64,000 nt of DNA from Phragmites australis (Eukaryota > Streptophyta > Magnoliopsida > Poales > Poaceae), in the NCBI RefSeq assembly GCF_958298935.1, contig NC_084923.1, positions 34,688,501 to 34,752,500 of the forward strand. Direction: 5' to 3'. Under the pieces are notes generated by a model. The model searched no databases. It was not told the DNA's origin and worked only from the letters and a program-made list of their open reading frames with translations. This document shows, piece by piece, positions 46,551 to 57,313 of this stretch; position 1 is the first letter of the stretch, and the number at the start of each line of letters is the position of its first letter. The position numbers and the translations under genes were made by a program.

Positions 46551-46908
46551 TTAATGTTGTAATGAAAATAAAAAAATTTATATATGATAATATTATTGAT
46601 TTTTCTAAAATCAACTATTGTCATTGAAGTATCTTTTAAACTATAATATTATTGAATCACTACAAATACTAAATACAATATTCCGAGTAACAGACAATAC
46701 ATCATCGTACAAACAAATTTACATTTTTATTTGAGCATACACTGAACCTTATAAAAATATAAGAAATTAAGATTCAAACCAAGCGTTAGCGTGGAACATA
46801 ACAAAATATATATTTAAAAAATTGTCATAAAATGTAAATAAAATAAAAAATACAAACTATTTGGGAATTAGCTAGTGATGGGTAAATAGAGGGAGCATGC
46901 ATTAGTAC
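46551..46908. other. AT-rich spacer, no genes seen
   Basis: Non-coding sequence between the transporter leader and the fragment that follows. Confidence 0.5.
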
Positions 46909-47449
46909 CTTTCTTTTCCTCATGATGTATTTGACGGGCTGGCCTTGGAGGAGGCCAGTGGCGAAGAGCTCTATGAGGTTGGTGGGGATCTTGTTTGTAT
47001 TTAGGGAGATCCCTTTGTTGCAGTTGATACTGGTGTTGGTGTTGGGTGAAGGCGAGTAGGAATTGCTGGCAGTGGTGGTACCTCAGAGGTCGTCGTGGTT
47101 GTTGTCCTTGTCCTTCAGCAAGAGTGATCTGGCGAAGCGCGTCCTGATTGCCTCTTCCTCCGGTGGCTCCGGTTTGGGCTTGAGTGGAGCCGCATTCAGC
47201 AGGAGGAGGAGGAGCCGCATTGTCCGGTGCCTCCGGTGGCAGAGAACAGCATTCAATCGTATGCACAAGGGCTACTACACTCGGTTCACAAGGCGCGGCG
47301 ACATGTCAAAACACGAGCTCGGAGCAAAACTCCACATCGATCCACCGCTGGCGCACCGAAGGGGGCCATGATCAGAGCAGCAAAGCTTCACGGCAGCACG
47401 CGTAGATGGCCGCGAAGTACTCTTTGCTTCCCTTGGGGTCGGGCTTCAT
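46909..47449 (-). pseudogene. Fragment resembling an exon with a Tify-binding-type domain
   Basis: On the minus strand one frame encodes KIPTNLIELFATGLLQGQPVKYIMRKRK, ending at a good splice donor (AAAG|GTACTAAT, 46909/46908). Plant nuclear PHD/IDM1-type proteins carry a similar segment (PTNLKxLLxTGxLxGxPVxY), so I suggest a piece of such a gene. The same frame is stopped by TGA near 47080, upstream of which it reads through an Arg/Leu-rich stretch. A further 25-codon ORF beginning [16 protein letters not shown] lies at 47449-47372 and may be an earlier exon. No downstream exon exists before the transporter promoter, so the gene is truncated. The domain assignment is by memory of the motif only. 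Confidence 0.45.
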
Positions 47450-47704
47450 GGACTTCTCTCCAGGATTCCGTCCTGCCGGACAGACCTCGTCCGTTCTCCT
47501 GGACCTACTGCAACGCCTGAAACATTGAAAGGAGATGTCAGCTTAAACTTTCTTTCCAGTTGTGATCAGTGGACACTGGACAGTGACATGGGCAAAAGCA
47601 AGCAAAAGTAGGCTGGGCAGAAACCAGCACAGCAAAATGCTCAAAGATGGACCACGATTGGTATCCTGGGCCTGATAGTTGAGTTATTTTTCGCCCACAG
47701 ACTA

Positions 47705-47900
47705 GAGTTTTTCTTATTTTTATATTTTTTTAGTTAAAATTTAAATAAATAGATTCCCGGCAAAAATATTTACAAAACTAGACGGCTGCAGCCCTCTGAG
47801 AGGGCGGTTACGGTCCTAACCGCCCATTGAGAGGGCGGTAGGCCTAACCTCCTCCTCAGAGGGCGGTTGGGGCCTTCCCGCCCAGCCCACGAGCTTACCG
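47705..47900 (+). repeat. Left terminal inverted repeat of the MULE
   Basis: Matches the reverse complement of 52774 inward: an AT-rich outer part ending AAATAAATAGATTCC, then CAAAACTAG and GGCTGCAGCCCTCTGAGAGG words. The GC-rich inner part diverges gradually, so the inner limit is approximate. Confidence 0.85.
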
Positions 47901-48484
47901 CCCCCTGGGGGTGGTAAGGGCTCCGCCCACCCCGCCGCGCCGCACCAGTCCGCCGCGCCGCACCAGTCCCCCGCGCCCTCTCGGCTATAAATAGCCCAAA
48001 AAATGGAAAAAAACTCATAAAATTTGGAAAAAAGTGAAATTTGAGAAGAGAGGGAAGTAGAGAGGAGAGGGGAGGAAGAGAGGTCGGCGAAGCCCTGCTG
48101 TATTTGGGCTGTGGATTTGAAGAAAAAATTCAGGTAATTTTTTTCCTTTTTATTTTTGTTAATTAGTTCAGTAGTAGTATATGACATAGATTTTAGACAT
48201 TTATGACCTAGGGTTTAGAAAATTGTCAAATTTAGTTAGAAAATGGTACGATAGCAGTTAAATATAGAATATTATTTTTAGTATATTATTTTTAGTATAT
48301 TATTTTCAGTATGTTATTTGTAGTATATAGTTTTTAGTATATTATTTGTACCTGCGGACGTATGAGGCAACATTAGATAATAATTTGCGAACAAAGGGTA
48401 GCATTTAAAAACTATTTTATCCGATAATCAGAAATATAGTTTGTTGTCTTAATATGGGTTATATTTGCGGGTGTTTCCAGGGAT

Positions 48485-51098
48485 GGCAGATAAATTAATT
48501 TTTTAGATATATTATGGTGAGGGTGAAATTAGGTACGGTCCCAACGGTGTAGATCTCTCTGGATTTCGTCATATCATGAAGGGACTTAGTAAGGCTAATG
48601 AGAGGACTATTGTGGGTGTATGCAAATGGCTCATGCGGTTTTTCCAACTGGATCCGCAGCAATATGAGCTGAAGTTGAAAGGTGTTCTGAGCCATGCTAG
48701 TCAGGGATACTTTGGTGAGCTTGTTCCCATCGAACCACATCAACTTGGAGGCAGTATGTAGATATATACTGTGAACGTGGCATGCCGCTTATTTTATTAG
48801 CTGAGGCGTACTTGAAAGATCAAAATGAGGTGAACTCTGCAGAAGCAGTAGCAGGACCAAGTGAGGCAGTGGAAGATGAGTCAGAGGCGGCTAATGTAGG
48901 GTCCAGGGAGGAGGTTAGTGATGTTCCAGAGCTGCAGCCGATGGGTGTAGCTGATGAAGGGGAGCACATCCCTAGCATCATTGAAGATATGGATTTGGAG
49001 GCTGAAGAGTTGGAGGAAGGCCTTGCCGATGGGGATTCGTCTGATGAGGAGGCTAATGCTCCAGTTCCTGCAGAGTGGCGGGATCAAGAATTTTCGAAGT
49101 TGGTGGTTAGCGAGGCTGACCAGACACCGTGGCAGTACCATGAGAATGAGGTGTCACATGGTGCTATGTACCCTACAAAAGAGGCAGTTATTGATGCAGT
49201 GAAATTCTGGTCGTTGTCTCTTCGTAGGCAATTCAAGGTTGTTAAATCAAGTAAAAGAGAGTATGATGTGAAGTGCTTGGTTCCTCAGTGCCCTTGGCGG
49301 GTGCACGCATTCAGAGGGAAATGGGCAGACTACTGGCAATGCTCAATAGTTAAGGAACATAATTGTCACATTGAGGAAATAGAGTTCGCCCACTGGAACC
49401 TGTCTTCTGCTTTCATTGCAAATGTTATGTACGAAGAGATTGTGGACAACCTAAGGTATGAGCCACGATCAATAATCCGTGCTATTGAGCAAAGGTTCCA
49501 GTACACAATAAATCATGCGAAGGCATGGAGGGCGAAACAAAAGGCTATTGAGATGAGGTTCGGTACATGTGAAGATTCGTATCACAATCTACCTCGTCAA
49601 TTAGCCACAATTTGTGCAAGAAATCTAGGCAGCTACTATGATATCAAGCATTACCCCTCTACTGATGTGGAGTACAGCGGAAAAAGAGTGTTGCAGCGTG
49701 TTTTCTTTGCATTCGATGCAACTATCAAAGCATTTAGATATTGCCGACCTATCATATGCCTAGATGGAACATTCCTGACTGGGAAGTACAAAGGGCAGAT
49801 TTTGTTTGCAATAGGGGTCGACGGTAACAACCAAGTCCTGCCACTAGGGTTTGTGTTCATGGAGAGTGAGAACGGGGACAGCTGGTATTGGTTCCTAGAG
49901 CGGGTGAAGCATGCAATTGTTCTTGACAGACCAGATGTGTGTCTCATTCATGATAGACATGCAGGATTGTTGCAGGCTTTGCTGGATATGCAACACGGTA
50001 GCTTGCGACGGGGTGTACCAGTACAGTGACCAGATCTCAAAAGCAGGTGGTGCATGTGCCATATGGGTGCGAACTTCTACAGACAGTTTAAAAACAAAGA
50101 ATTAATGAAGCTCTTCAAGAAGTTGTGCAGTCAGAACCAGCAACGTAAGTTCAACGCATTATGGGCAAGACTTGATGAACTGACTCTTAAACAAACTGCG
50201 GAGGCTGCACCTAACGGTGAGGAACCAATAGCTCTCGGTCCTCTCCCAACCGATACTCCGCAGATTGTAAGGAGATCGGGCTCATCTATTAGGAGCTTTT
50301 CACAGTGGATACGCAATGAGCCGAATAAAAAATGGGCTCTGCTGTACGACAGTGGTGGTGCCAGGTATGGAGTAATGACTACAAACCTTGCAGAGGTTTA
50401 TAACTGGTCATGCGAGGAATGAGGTCCCTATCACTAGTTGGAATTGTAGAAGGCATTTTGCATGGGATCTGCAAGTACTTCATTGATCGGTATGCAGCTG
50501 CTAAGGTTGTAATGGAGGACAATCGTATGCTTTACGGCCAGATGCTATGTGAGTACATGGAGAAGGCAAATAGGAAGGCCCACATGCATCGCGCAAATCA
50601 AGAGGGCACTGCAGAGCACAGGTTCAGTGTCCTGTGTCGGAATAAGAGTAGGAGGGGGGGGGGGGTAGACGTGAGCGGCATGTTCAAGAGTGTGTGCTAA
50701 GGAGTGGGACATGCATATGTAGTTGTCAGAAGCCACAATTACTCTACAAACCTTGTACACACGTCATAGCTGCATGCGCGGAGCACCATATGCTTCCAAG
50801 GCAATATGTGTCACAATATTTCATGAAAGATTAAGTACTGAATACCTGGAACTAGGAGCTGTATGGTTACGGCATTGTTGACACTTTTACAAGTAACCCA
50901 GGGCCTGCAAGAATATATGTGCCTGATTTGGGAAAGATGAAGAACGCACCGGGCCGAAGACAAACTCGTCGGATTCGCAACGATATGGATGAATCCGAGG
51001 CTGGCCCCAGGATTAAGCGATGCAGTCAGTGCAATGAAGTAGGTCACACTTACAAATATTGTCCCAAAACTGCAAGCGGTGATGCACCTGTTGTCTAG
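48485..51098 (+). pseudogene. MuDR-type transposase (DDE), several frame breaks
   Basis: Recognisable parts in order: N-terminal region (YGPNGVDLSGFRHIMKGL, 48540-48760), acidic linker, MuDR DNA-binding domain (49130-49420; VKSSKREYDVKCLVPQCPWRVHA), MULE catalytic domain (first Asp in ICLDGTFLTGKYKGQ near 49757, second in IHDRHAG near 49950), a C-terminal part with YNW and LVGIVEGILHG, a SWIM-type CxC...CxH finger (about 50710-50775) and a CCHC knuckle RCSQCNEVGHTYKYC (51015-51063). Breaks: a frame change near 48745, TGA at 50027-50029 where TGG is likely, a one-base loss near 50410, a G12 run (50654-50665) that shifts the frame, and later stops near 50830-50850. The enzyme would cut and join element ends; this copy cannot. 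Confidence 0.9.
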
Positions 51099-51567
51099 GT
51101 GAGCTTCATGTGTGTTCAGCTAGTTTTGTACCATTTTAATATGTGTTAATTTCGCATATAGTTAATTTGCATTCAAATTACTTTGTATGGTCGACTTAGC
51201 ATTTCGTAAATGCATTTCATATTCAGACACGTTCAATGAAGAAGTGACCACAGCACTAAACTTTAACCATGACTTGACAACACATGCCTCCTGCTGCAGG
51301 CTTTAAACAAGATGTGACAACACTATCCAGCTTTTTCAAATCAGTAAATGACAACACGGGTACCAATAAACATGGAATCTCTGACCATGGGCAATGACAA
51401 AACTTTCCCATTTTTCAAGATGGAATCCGATGCTCCTCCCACCAGCTACGCCCATGCCCTCACTCCTTTCTTCAAGAGCGAATCCAATGCTCTTGCCTCC
51501 CCCAACTATAAATAGCCGAACCTCCTAACGGTGAAGCATCGCTCATTTCTCATATCTCTCAAGTGCA

Positions 51568-52163
51568 ATGTCTTCCTCAGCTCCATCGAGCCCACCAAAG
51601 AAACATTGGGGGACTACCATACCTGAAGGTCTCGAACCACCAATGTGCTTCTGTGGTGACCTTTGTAAGCTCCGCGAGTCGCAGGACATCTCATACACCT
51701 ATGGACTGCGCTTCTTCATGTGTGCCAACTACGAGTATGACAAGCCTCGCCATGCAACAACTGGTTATCGACCGGTACGGTAACAGATATCCGCCTCATC
51801 TCTTCCGATTACGCACCCTCTTTTACTAACCGCTCATCTTGTTCCATTTGTTCAGTCCCCTCCACCGCTCTGTGATTTTATTCAGTGGCTCAATAATGAG
51901 CAAAATAACTCACAGAAGCTGTGGGTCGACATGAACATGAGGTGGAGAAGGGAAGCCTACGCAGTCGGGAGTACGAACAACAGCAAGAGGAACTTCGCCT
52001 CAAGCGGGAGGAAGAAGAGCGTATGAGGAAGGCGGCGCACGACCGTACCGTGGCTCAGGCTCGAGAGGCTGAGAGGGAAAGGAAGCGGGAGAGAGCCCGC
52101 CGTGCTAAGGCGGCAGGTCCCGATGCCCTCCGAAAGGGAAAGTATCCTAGATGCACGCAGTAG
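51568..52163 (+). pseudogene. Second MULE gene: GRF-type zinc-finger protein
   Basis: Exon 1 (51568-51774) encodes a 69-residue N-terminus with PMCFCGDLCKLRES and YGLRFFMCANY, a C-x-C...C pattern typical of GRF zinc fingers. A GTACGG donor follows, and exon 2 begins after TTGTTCAG near 51856 with SPPPLCDFIQWLN and WRREAY. A frame change near 51955-51970 separates this from the charged C-terminus (REYEQQQEELRLKREEEERMRK...KRERARRAKAAG, ending TAG at 52161-52163), likely a coiled coil. The function is unknown. Its position inside the terminal repeats shows it travels with the element. Confidence 0.75.
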
Positions 52164-52540
52164 AGAGTACCTAATGTAACCCGACATACTTTCCTTCCCT
52201 AAGGTATGTTATGATTAGGATCGGCGCACTAATAAGTAGGTCTTAGTGCGAACCGTACATGCCACCTTTGTTTCTTCATCGTATCGTCGCGGTTATAGTG
52301 TATTGTAATGTTTTCACCATGTGTTCAATACTATGTTTGTCCTCGTTCCCACCCCATACCCACGTAAAATGCTGCAACTATTAATTATTGATTTTTTCTC
52401 CCATTATTACATAACCTACTCCAAATTTAATTTCTTAATTTCCTTACACCCCTTCCTTTTTTATTTCTTTAATTACAAAAATAATACATTTTTAGAGGAT
52501 AAAATGGAAAAAAAATTAATTTTACAGGAAAAAATGACCC
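52164..52540. other. 3' region of the second MULE gene
   Basis: AT-rich, non-coding sequence between the gene and the right terminal repeat; it should include the 3' UTR. Confidence 0.4.
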
Positions 52541-52550
52541 TAACTTCCCT

Positions 52551-52612
52551 CTCAGAGGGCGGCAAGAGGGGCTAACCGCCCGGGCGGTTAGCCCCTCTTG
52601 CCGCCCTCTGAG
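52551..52612. repeat. Perfect 62-bp palindrome beside the right MULE repeat
   Basis: Arms of 31 bases pair without mismatch or spacer around the centre at 52581/52582 (CGCCC|GGGCG core). The sequence consists of two opposed copies of the element's CTCAGAGGGCGGCAAGAGG-type word. Confidence 0.97.
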
Positions 52613-52774
52613 GGGGCGGTTAGGCCTACCGCCCTCTCAGGGGGCGGTTAGGGCGGTTAGGACCTGTAGCCGCCCTCTCAGAGGGCTGCAGGCGCCTAGT
52701 TTTGCAAAATTTTTCACCAGGAATCTATTTATTTAAATTTTAACTTAAAAAAATATATAAATAAAAAAAAACTC
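52600..52774 (-). repeat. Right terminal inverted repeat of the MULE
   Basis: The reverse complement matches the left terminal repeat from its first base, including TTAAAATTTAAATAAATAGA and CTGCAGCCCTCTGAGAGGG. Confidence 0.85.
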
Positions 52775-52863
52775 CACAGACTACACAAGGTCATCCTAGC
52801 TCGGCATGGCCAGGTCAAGCAGCCCACTTGTTTCCTTAGGGCCACGCTTACTATCATAAATCT

Positions 52864-53682
52864 TAGAATAAATTATACAAAACTATAAGTATTGTGTCAT
52901 TTGTAATATAAAATTACAAATTTTGTGTCTAGTAACATAAAAGTATAAGTATAGTGCACTAATTTTATATAAAATCTGATTTTAATTAGATTCATCTAAA
53001 AAATAATCTTATGTTTCTTTAAAATCCTAGAATTTTTTTACGTGTTCCTTAATCCATGCACAATCTATTTTAATTGAATTCACCCAAAAAAGGTTGTATA
53101 GGATTTAAACTGAAATTCTTCAAAAAGGCTATTTTTATAACTCATAACAATTGTTAGGGCCTCAAATAAAATCTTAGAAATATAGTCCTAGGTTATATAG
53201 TGAAAAAATGAGCTCCTTTCTAAATATATAAATAATTACAAATGAACTCACTTTTCACCATATGACCTAGGGTTGAAAATAATTTTAGAAATGGACCATT
53301 ACAAAGGAACTCACTTTTTCACCATATAACCTAGGGCTGAAAATAATTTTAGAAATTAGTCCATCATATAAGAAGAATATTAATGATTTGTTCAAGATTT
53401 TTGGGATTTTATTTGAGGCCCTTACAATTATTAGGTGTTATAAAAGTAGCTTTTTGGAGAATTTTAATTTAAATTATACATAGTATTTTTGGATAACTAC
53501 AATTAAAATGGGCTGCACATGAATTATGAAACACACACAAAAAGTTCTATGATTTTTGGAGAAATATAATACCACTTTTGGGTGAAATCAATTAAAATTT
53601 GGTTTTATGTGAAATTAGTGCACAATACTTGTAATTTTGTGTTACTATGCATAATACTTATAGTTTTATACAATTCACTCTA
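52864..53682. mobile_element. Foldback-type element (819 bp), almost entirely an inverted repeat
   Basis: The left end TAGAATAAATTATACAAAAC pairs with the right end (reverse complement TAGAGTGAATTGTATAAAAC), and homology continues through nearly the whole arms. Paired inner words include AGGGCCTCAAATAAAATC with GATTTTATTTGAGGCCCT and CCTAGG-containing segments near 53190 and 53330. A 5-bp AATCT lies at 52859-52863 and 53683-53687 as a possible target duplication. No coding sequence. Confidence 0.75.
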
Positions 53683-53687
53683 AATCT

Positions 53688-54418
53688 GGATCCTCCCAAA
53701 AGAAAACTGATGCGTCTTGAGTCCTGTGGCAGGTGATAATAAAATGTACTCCAAATCAAAGGAAATAGATCAAGGTGTGCATTTAGTTCAGTTATTAGTG
53801 TGTAATTCTAATGCATTAGGATTTAAAATACACATAAAAGTTGGATGAAGTTTACTTTTTGTTCCTTATAATGTAGAACTGAAGTTTACTTTTTGTTCCT
53901 TGAAATGTAGAACTACATGTCTACATTGCTTTGTTACTCAACAAACAATCATGTAAAATGCACAACTAAATGTTTTATGTTGTTCAAGTTGTGTATCACA
54001 AGCACCATGAATGCTAGGTTAATGTTCTTTTCATTTCATCAGCAGCCATCAAGGCGAACTTAGGCTCGGATGCTTGAGAGTGTCCCCCTCATGGTGTCCT
54101 CCAAGGGCAGGGCGGGGGCGTCCTCTTGGGGAGGGGAAGGTGGAGGATCTTGTGGGCGCGGGCGCTTGGACTTGGGATTTGGGTCGGGGGTTAAGGAGGA
54201 GGATGTGGTGTTGAGGGTGCGGGATGAGTGGCGGGTGCGACTGAGGGGTGTAGATGAAGAAGAAAAGGTGGCATGGGAGGCAATGGTGAAGTCAAATTTG
54301 CACTTGAGGCCAGGAGCGAGGGCAGGACACAGGAGGGTGTGAGAAGGCTCTAGGAACCACTTTGTATTTTTAAAGTTTTTTAATACTCGGTTGTGGATTC
54401 AATTAGGCAAATCGCCGG
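53688..54418 (+). other. Flank of the Tat element with an unrecognised ORF
   Basis: Mostly AT-rich. An ORF at 54070-54342 (90 codons) is GC-rich like host genes and ends 77 bp before the LTR. It contains VKEEDVVLRVRDEWRVRLRGVDEEEKVAWEA in pieces but I do not recognise the family. It may be the remains of a gene end next to the retrotransposon insertion. Confidence 0.3.
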
Positions 54419-55868
54419 TGTCGGTGTATCAGGAACCGGGGGTCCCCAAATTCCGAGGCCGAGCCAGCCATCCGCCACCTGGCGCCATCCGTGGGATCTC
54501 TCCTGCAAGATGAGAAAAGATTAAGTCCCGGGAGAAGGCGCTCGGGGGCCACAGTCAGTGGTCCCCCGAGCACCCCAGTTCCCCAATGATCCATGGAATC
54601 CAAGTACCGGGAAGAAAGTGCTCGGGGAGGTGTACGATCACCCCTGAGCACCCTAGTACCCCGACGATCAGAAGAGTGCTCGGGAGAGAGTGCTCGGGGC
54701 TGCGTGCGGCGGTCCCCGAGCACTCGGTTCCCCGAGGATCCGTGCGAGAGTGCTCGGGAGAGAGTGCTCGGGGCTGCGTGCGGCAGCCCCCGAGCACTCG
54801 GTTCCCTGAGGGTCCGTGCAAAAGTGCTCGGGAGAGAGTGCTCGGGGAGGTGAATAGTACCCCCGAGCACTCGGCACCCCAAGGACAAGGAAAGGCATTC
54901 TCGAGAGAGAGTGCTCGGGGATGTAAATAGTACCCCCGAGCACTCGGTACCCCGACGACCCAGAAAGACCCCCGAGGGGCCTACCGATGAGGTGTCAACC
55001 AGTCAAAGGCCCAAGGCCGCATTTAATGAGCGTGCGTGGCCTGACACCCCCAACCGCTCCCGCCGCACTCAGCGTCAGTTCCTGCCACGTTTTGGCAGAG
55101 AGGCGTGGGGTTATTAATTGCAAGGGTCCCGTCCCGTGCTATCCGGCTTGTCTCGGGATAACGTCGTAAGGACCAAGGCGTTCCGTCTGCCGCGCTGCTG
55201 TGGCAGGGGAACAAGACAGGGCGGGCATGCCGGTTGCTCTGTGGCTGCTCGGTGGACCCTCTCCACGGCGCCCGTTGCCAGGGCATTTATGGTGACGGAT
55301 GACCGGGCGTGCGATGCATTTTCCACCCCCGGTCACTTCGTCCAGAGGAAATGATGATGCCCTTTCCATTTATGGCATCTCGGAACTCGGGCCCCCTCCT
55401 TCCGTTCGGGGCATGTCGCGGCCGGCGAATACTTAAGGCAGCCAGCGGCCCAGAAGCAAGGAGGCGAAAAAGGATAGAAAAAGGGAGCTAGATAGAGAAA
55501 GAGACGGACGAAGAACACAGCGCAAGAGAACACCGTGAGGAAGGCTGAGTCCAGTCCCAGCCGAAGAACAAGGAGCCTCAAGCTCTTAGATAGACCAACA
55601 TTCTTGTAACTAGCAACATCCTTGAGGGACTTCCTCAGGACAGTTATAGCATCCATACAGGAGTAGGGTATTACGCCCCCGTGCGGCCCGAACCTGTCTA
55701 AATTCTGGTGCATTTACTTCTTCTTGCACTAGGTCAACACCCCCACCACCGGCCGTTGCATTCATTCCCATTTATTTCTCCGACGAACTTATTCAAGATC
55801 ATCCCCCCGGCCGAATCTCTAAAAAGGGGTCTCTCGGGATCCCTGCGACTGGAGTTAATCCTCCGACA
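54419..55868 (+). repeat. Left LTR of the Tat element
   Basis: 1,450 bp. The 5' third holds an array of tandem units; the 3' third includes a leader-like stretch rich in GAGA and CCCCCG. The last bases CTCCGACA precede the primer site. Confidence 0.88.
54600..54950 (+). repeat. About five tandem 71-74-bp units in the LTR
   Basis: Units carry GTGCTCGGGAGAGAGTGCTC and the partly inverse word CCCCGAGCACTCGG. The starts at 54676, 54750, 54824 and about 54895 give spacings of 74, 74 and 71 bp; a less regular unit precedes them near 54619. Confidence 0.85.
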
Positions 55869-55870
55869 GC

Positions 55871-55888
55871 TGGCGCGCCAGGTAGGGG
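55871..55888 (+). promoter_or_regulatory. Primer-binding site of the Tat element
   Basis: TGGCGCGCCAGGTAGGGG, two bases after the LTR, is the site commonly seen in grass Tat-type elements. I do not assign the tRNA with certainty. Confidence 0.85.
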
Positions 55889-55933
55889 GGAAGCATCCCT
55901 GAATCCGTTTGTTTGTTTTCTTCCACAGGAAAA

Positions 55934-57313
55934 ATGGCCGGTGGTCACCGCCTCCAGCGTTCCGGCTCCAGTTCCAGTGGGGAAATGCAGCCCCTCGCAC
56001 AGGAGGCCCCAGTCGCTGCTGCGTCCCAGCAGCAGCCTCGATCTGCACGCGCGGTGTTCCCCTCCCAAGGGGACTAGGGCGCTGGGCCCAGCAGGGCCGC
56101 CGTCGCCAGTGCACCATCCGACCCCCAGCCGGTGGTCGAAACTCCTGCCGCCAGATCCGCATTTGGACAGCGCCGAGCGCCTCTCCGACGTAGGCTCGCC
56201 TTCGGCGAGGCCAGCCCCGGGAGCGCGCTGCTTGCAGCACACGCTCTCCTCAGGCATCCGCCTGTTCAGATGACGGCGGAAACCCCGGAGGGCCGTTGGC
56301 TCCAGGAAGTCACTGCCCTGGTCAGCACTGCTCGCCGCCAGGTGCTGGCCGAGAGTTCTCGCGCCACCACCCAGCGTGGCGCCGCCAGAACCGGCCCATC
56401 GTCGGGTAACGTTCGCACTGGCCGGGGGGCTTCCATGCGGAGCGCTTCCCCCCCGGCCGTGTCCGGAGCCCAAGACCTCCGCTTGTGCCTCAACGAGCGG
56501 AGGGGCCTCGAAGACGCCCGGGTCACTCTCGAGCGCCAGCGGGAGATCCGGCAGGAGGCTGAAGCTGAGGACCATGCCTCCTCATTGCCGGCCTATGATC
56601 ACCGTGGCTCCCCAACTCCCCGGCGTTCATCGCCCAAGAACGCCAACCGCGCCTCAGGGTATAGCACCGGCTGCCGTGCCTTTACTAGTGAGCTCCGCCG
56701 GGTCAAATGGCCCTCCAAGTTCCGCCCCGAGCTGCTGGAGAAGTACGACGGGTCCATCGACCCCGTTAAGTTCCTCCAGATATACACCACCGCTGTCCAA
56801 GTGGCTGGTGGCAGCGAAAAGGTGATGGCTAATTATTTTCATGTTGCCTTGAGGGGCTCTGCCCGTTCTTGGCTCATGAACTTACCCGCAGGATCCATTA
56901 GCTCCTGGGATGATCTTTGCCACTAGTTCGTGGCTAATTTTTAGGGCACGTTCATGCGCCCCGGCTTGGAGTGCGACCTCCACGCCATCAAGCAGCAGAA
57001 GGGGGAGACGCTGCGGCGCTTTATTCAACGCTTCAGCCAGGTCCGCAACACCATCCCGTGGATAACCCCGGCCAGGGCCCCTCCTAGGGCCCTGGCTCCC
57101 GCAAGGGCTCCGGCCCCCGCCCGGGCTCCCGCTCCAGCAAGGGCCCCCGCTCTTGCGGGGCCCGAGCCAGGCAAATGGTGCTCAATCCACCAGACCAGAT
57201 GGCATGACCTCACGGAGTGTCGTACGGTCAAGGGCCTCGTCGAGCAGCGCCAAAGGGAGCGCGACGAGTCCCGCGGGGGAGGCGACCCTGAGGCCACCCC
57301 CGGCAACACATAG
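55934..57313 (+). pseudogene. Tat element gag
   Basis: The frame starts at ATG 55934 and stays in register with pol. It has a variable Ala/Pro-rich N-terminus and then the Retrotrans_gag capsid core (KWPSKFRPELLEKYDGSIDP..., FHVALRGSARSWLMNLP, 56708-56900; LKQQKGETLRRFIQRF-type region near 57000). The C-terminal part of the capsid normally following RFSQVRNTIP is missing and is replaced by an Ala-Arg-Ala-Pro repeat (57068-57162), after which KWCSIHQTRWHDLTEC resumes the usual zinc-binding segment. TAG codons interrupt at 56075, 56924, 56942 and 57311. Confidence 0.85.

Larger units (their letters stand above)
47705..52774 (+). mobile_element. Mutator-like element (MULE), complete ends, two decayed genes
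   Basis: Long terminal inverted repeats (about 170-180 bp) start GAGTTTTT at 47705 and end AAAAACTC at 52774. A perfect 9-bp target duplication CACAGACTA lies at 47696-47704 and 52775-52783, the size expected for Mutator. Both repeats contain GGGCGGTTA/CCGCCCTCTGAGAGG words. Inside are a MuDR-type transposase gene and a second gene with a GRF-type zinc finger, both on the plus strand. The coding regions are broken, so the element itself is now non-autonomous, but its ends could still be mobilised. Confidence 0.95.

Noticed and set aside
52570..52680. Clustered GGGCGG repeats considered as a CRISPR-like or satellite array
   Set aside because: They are part of the MULE terminal repeat, irregular in spacing, and the genome is a plant nuclear genome.
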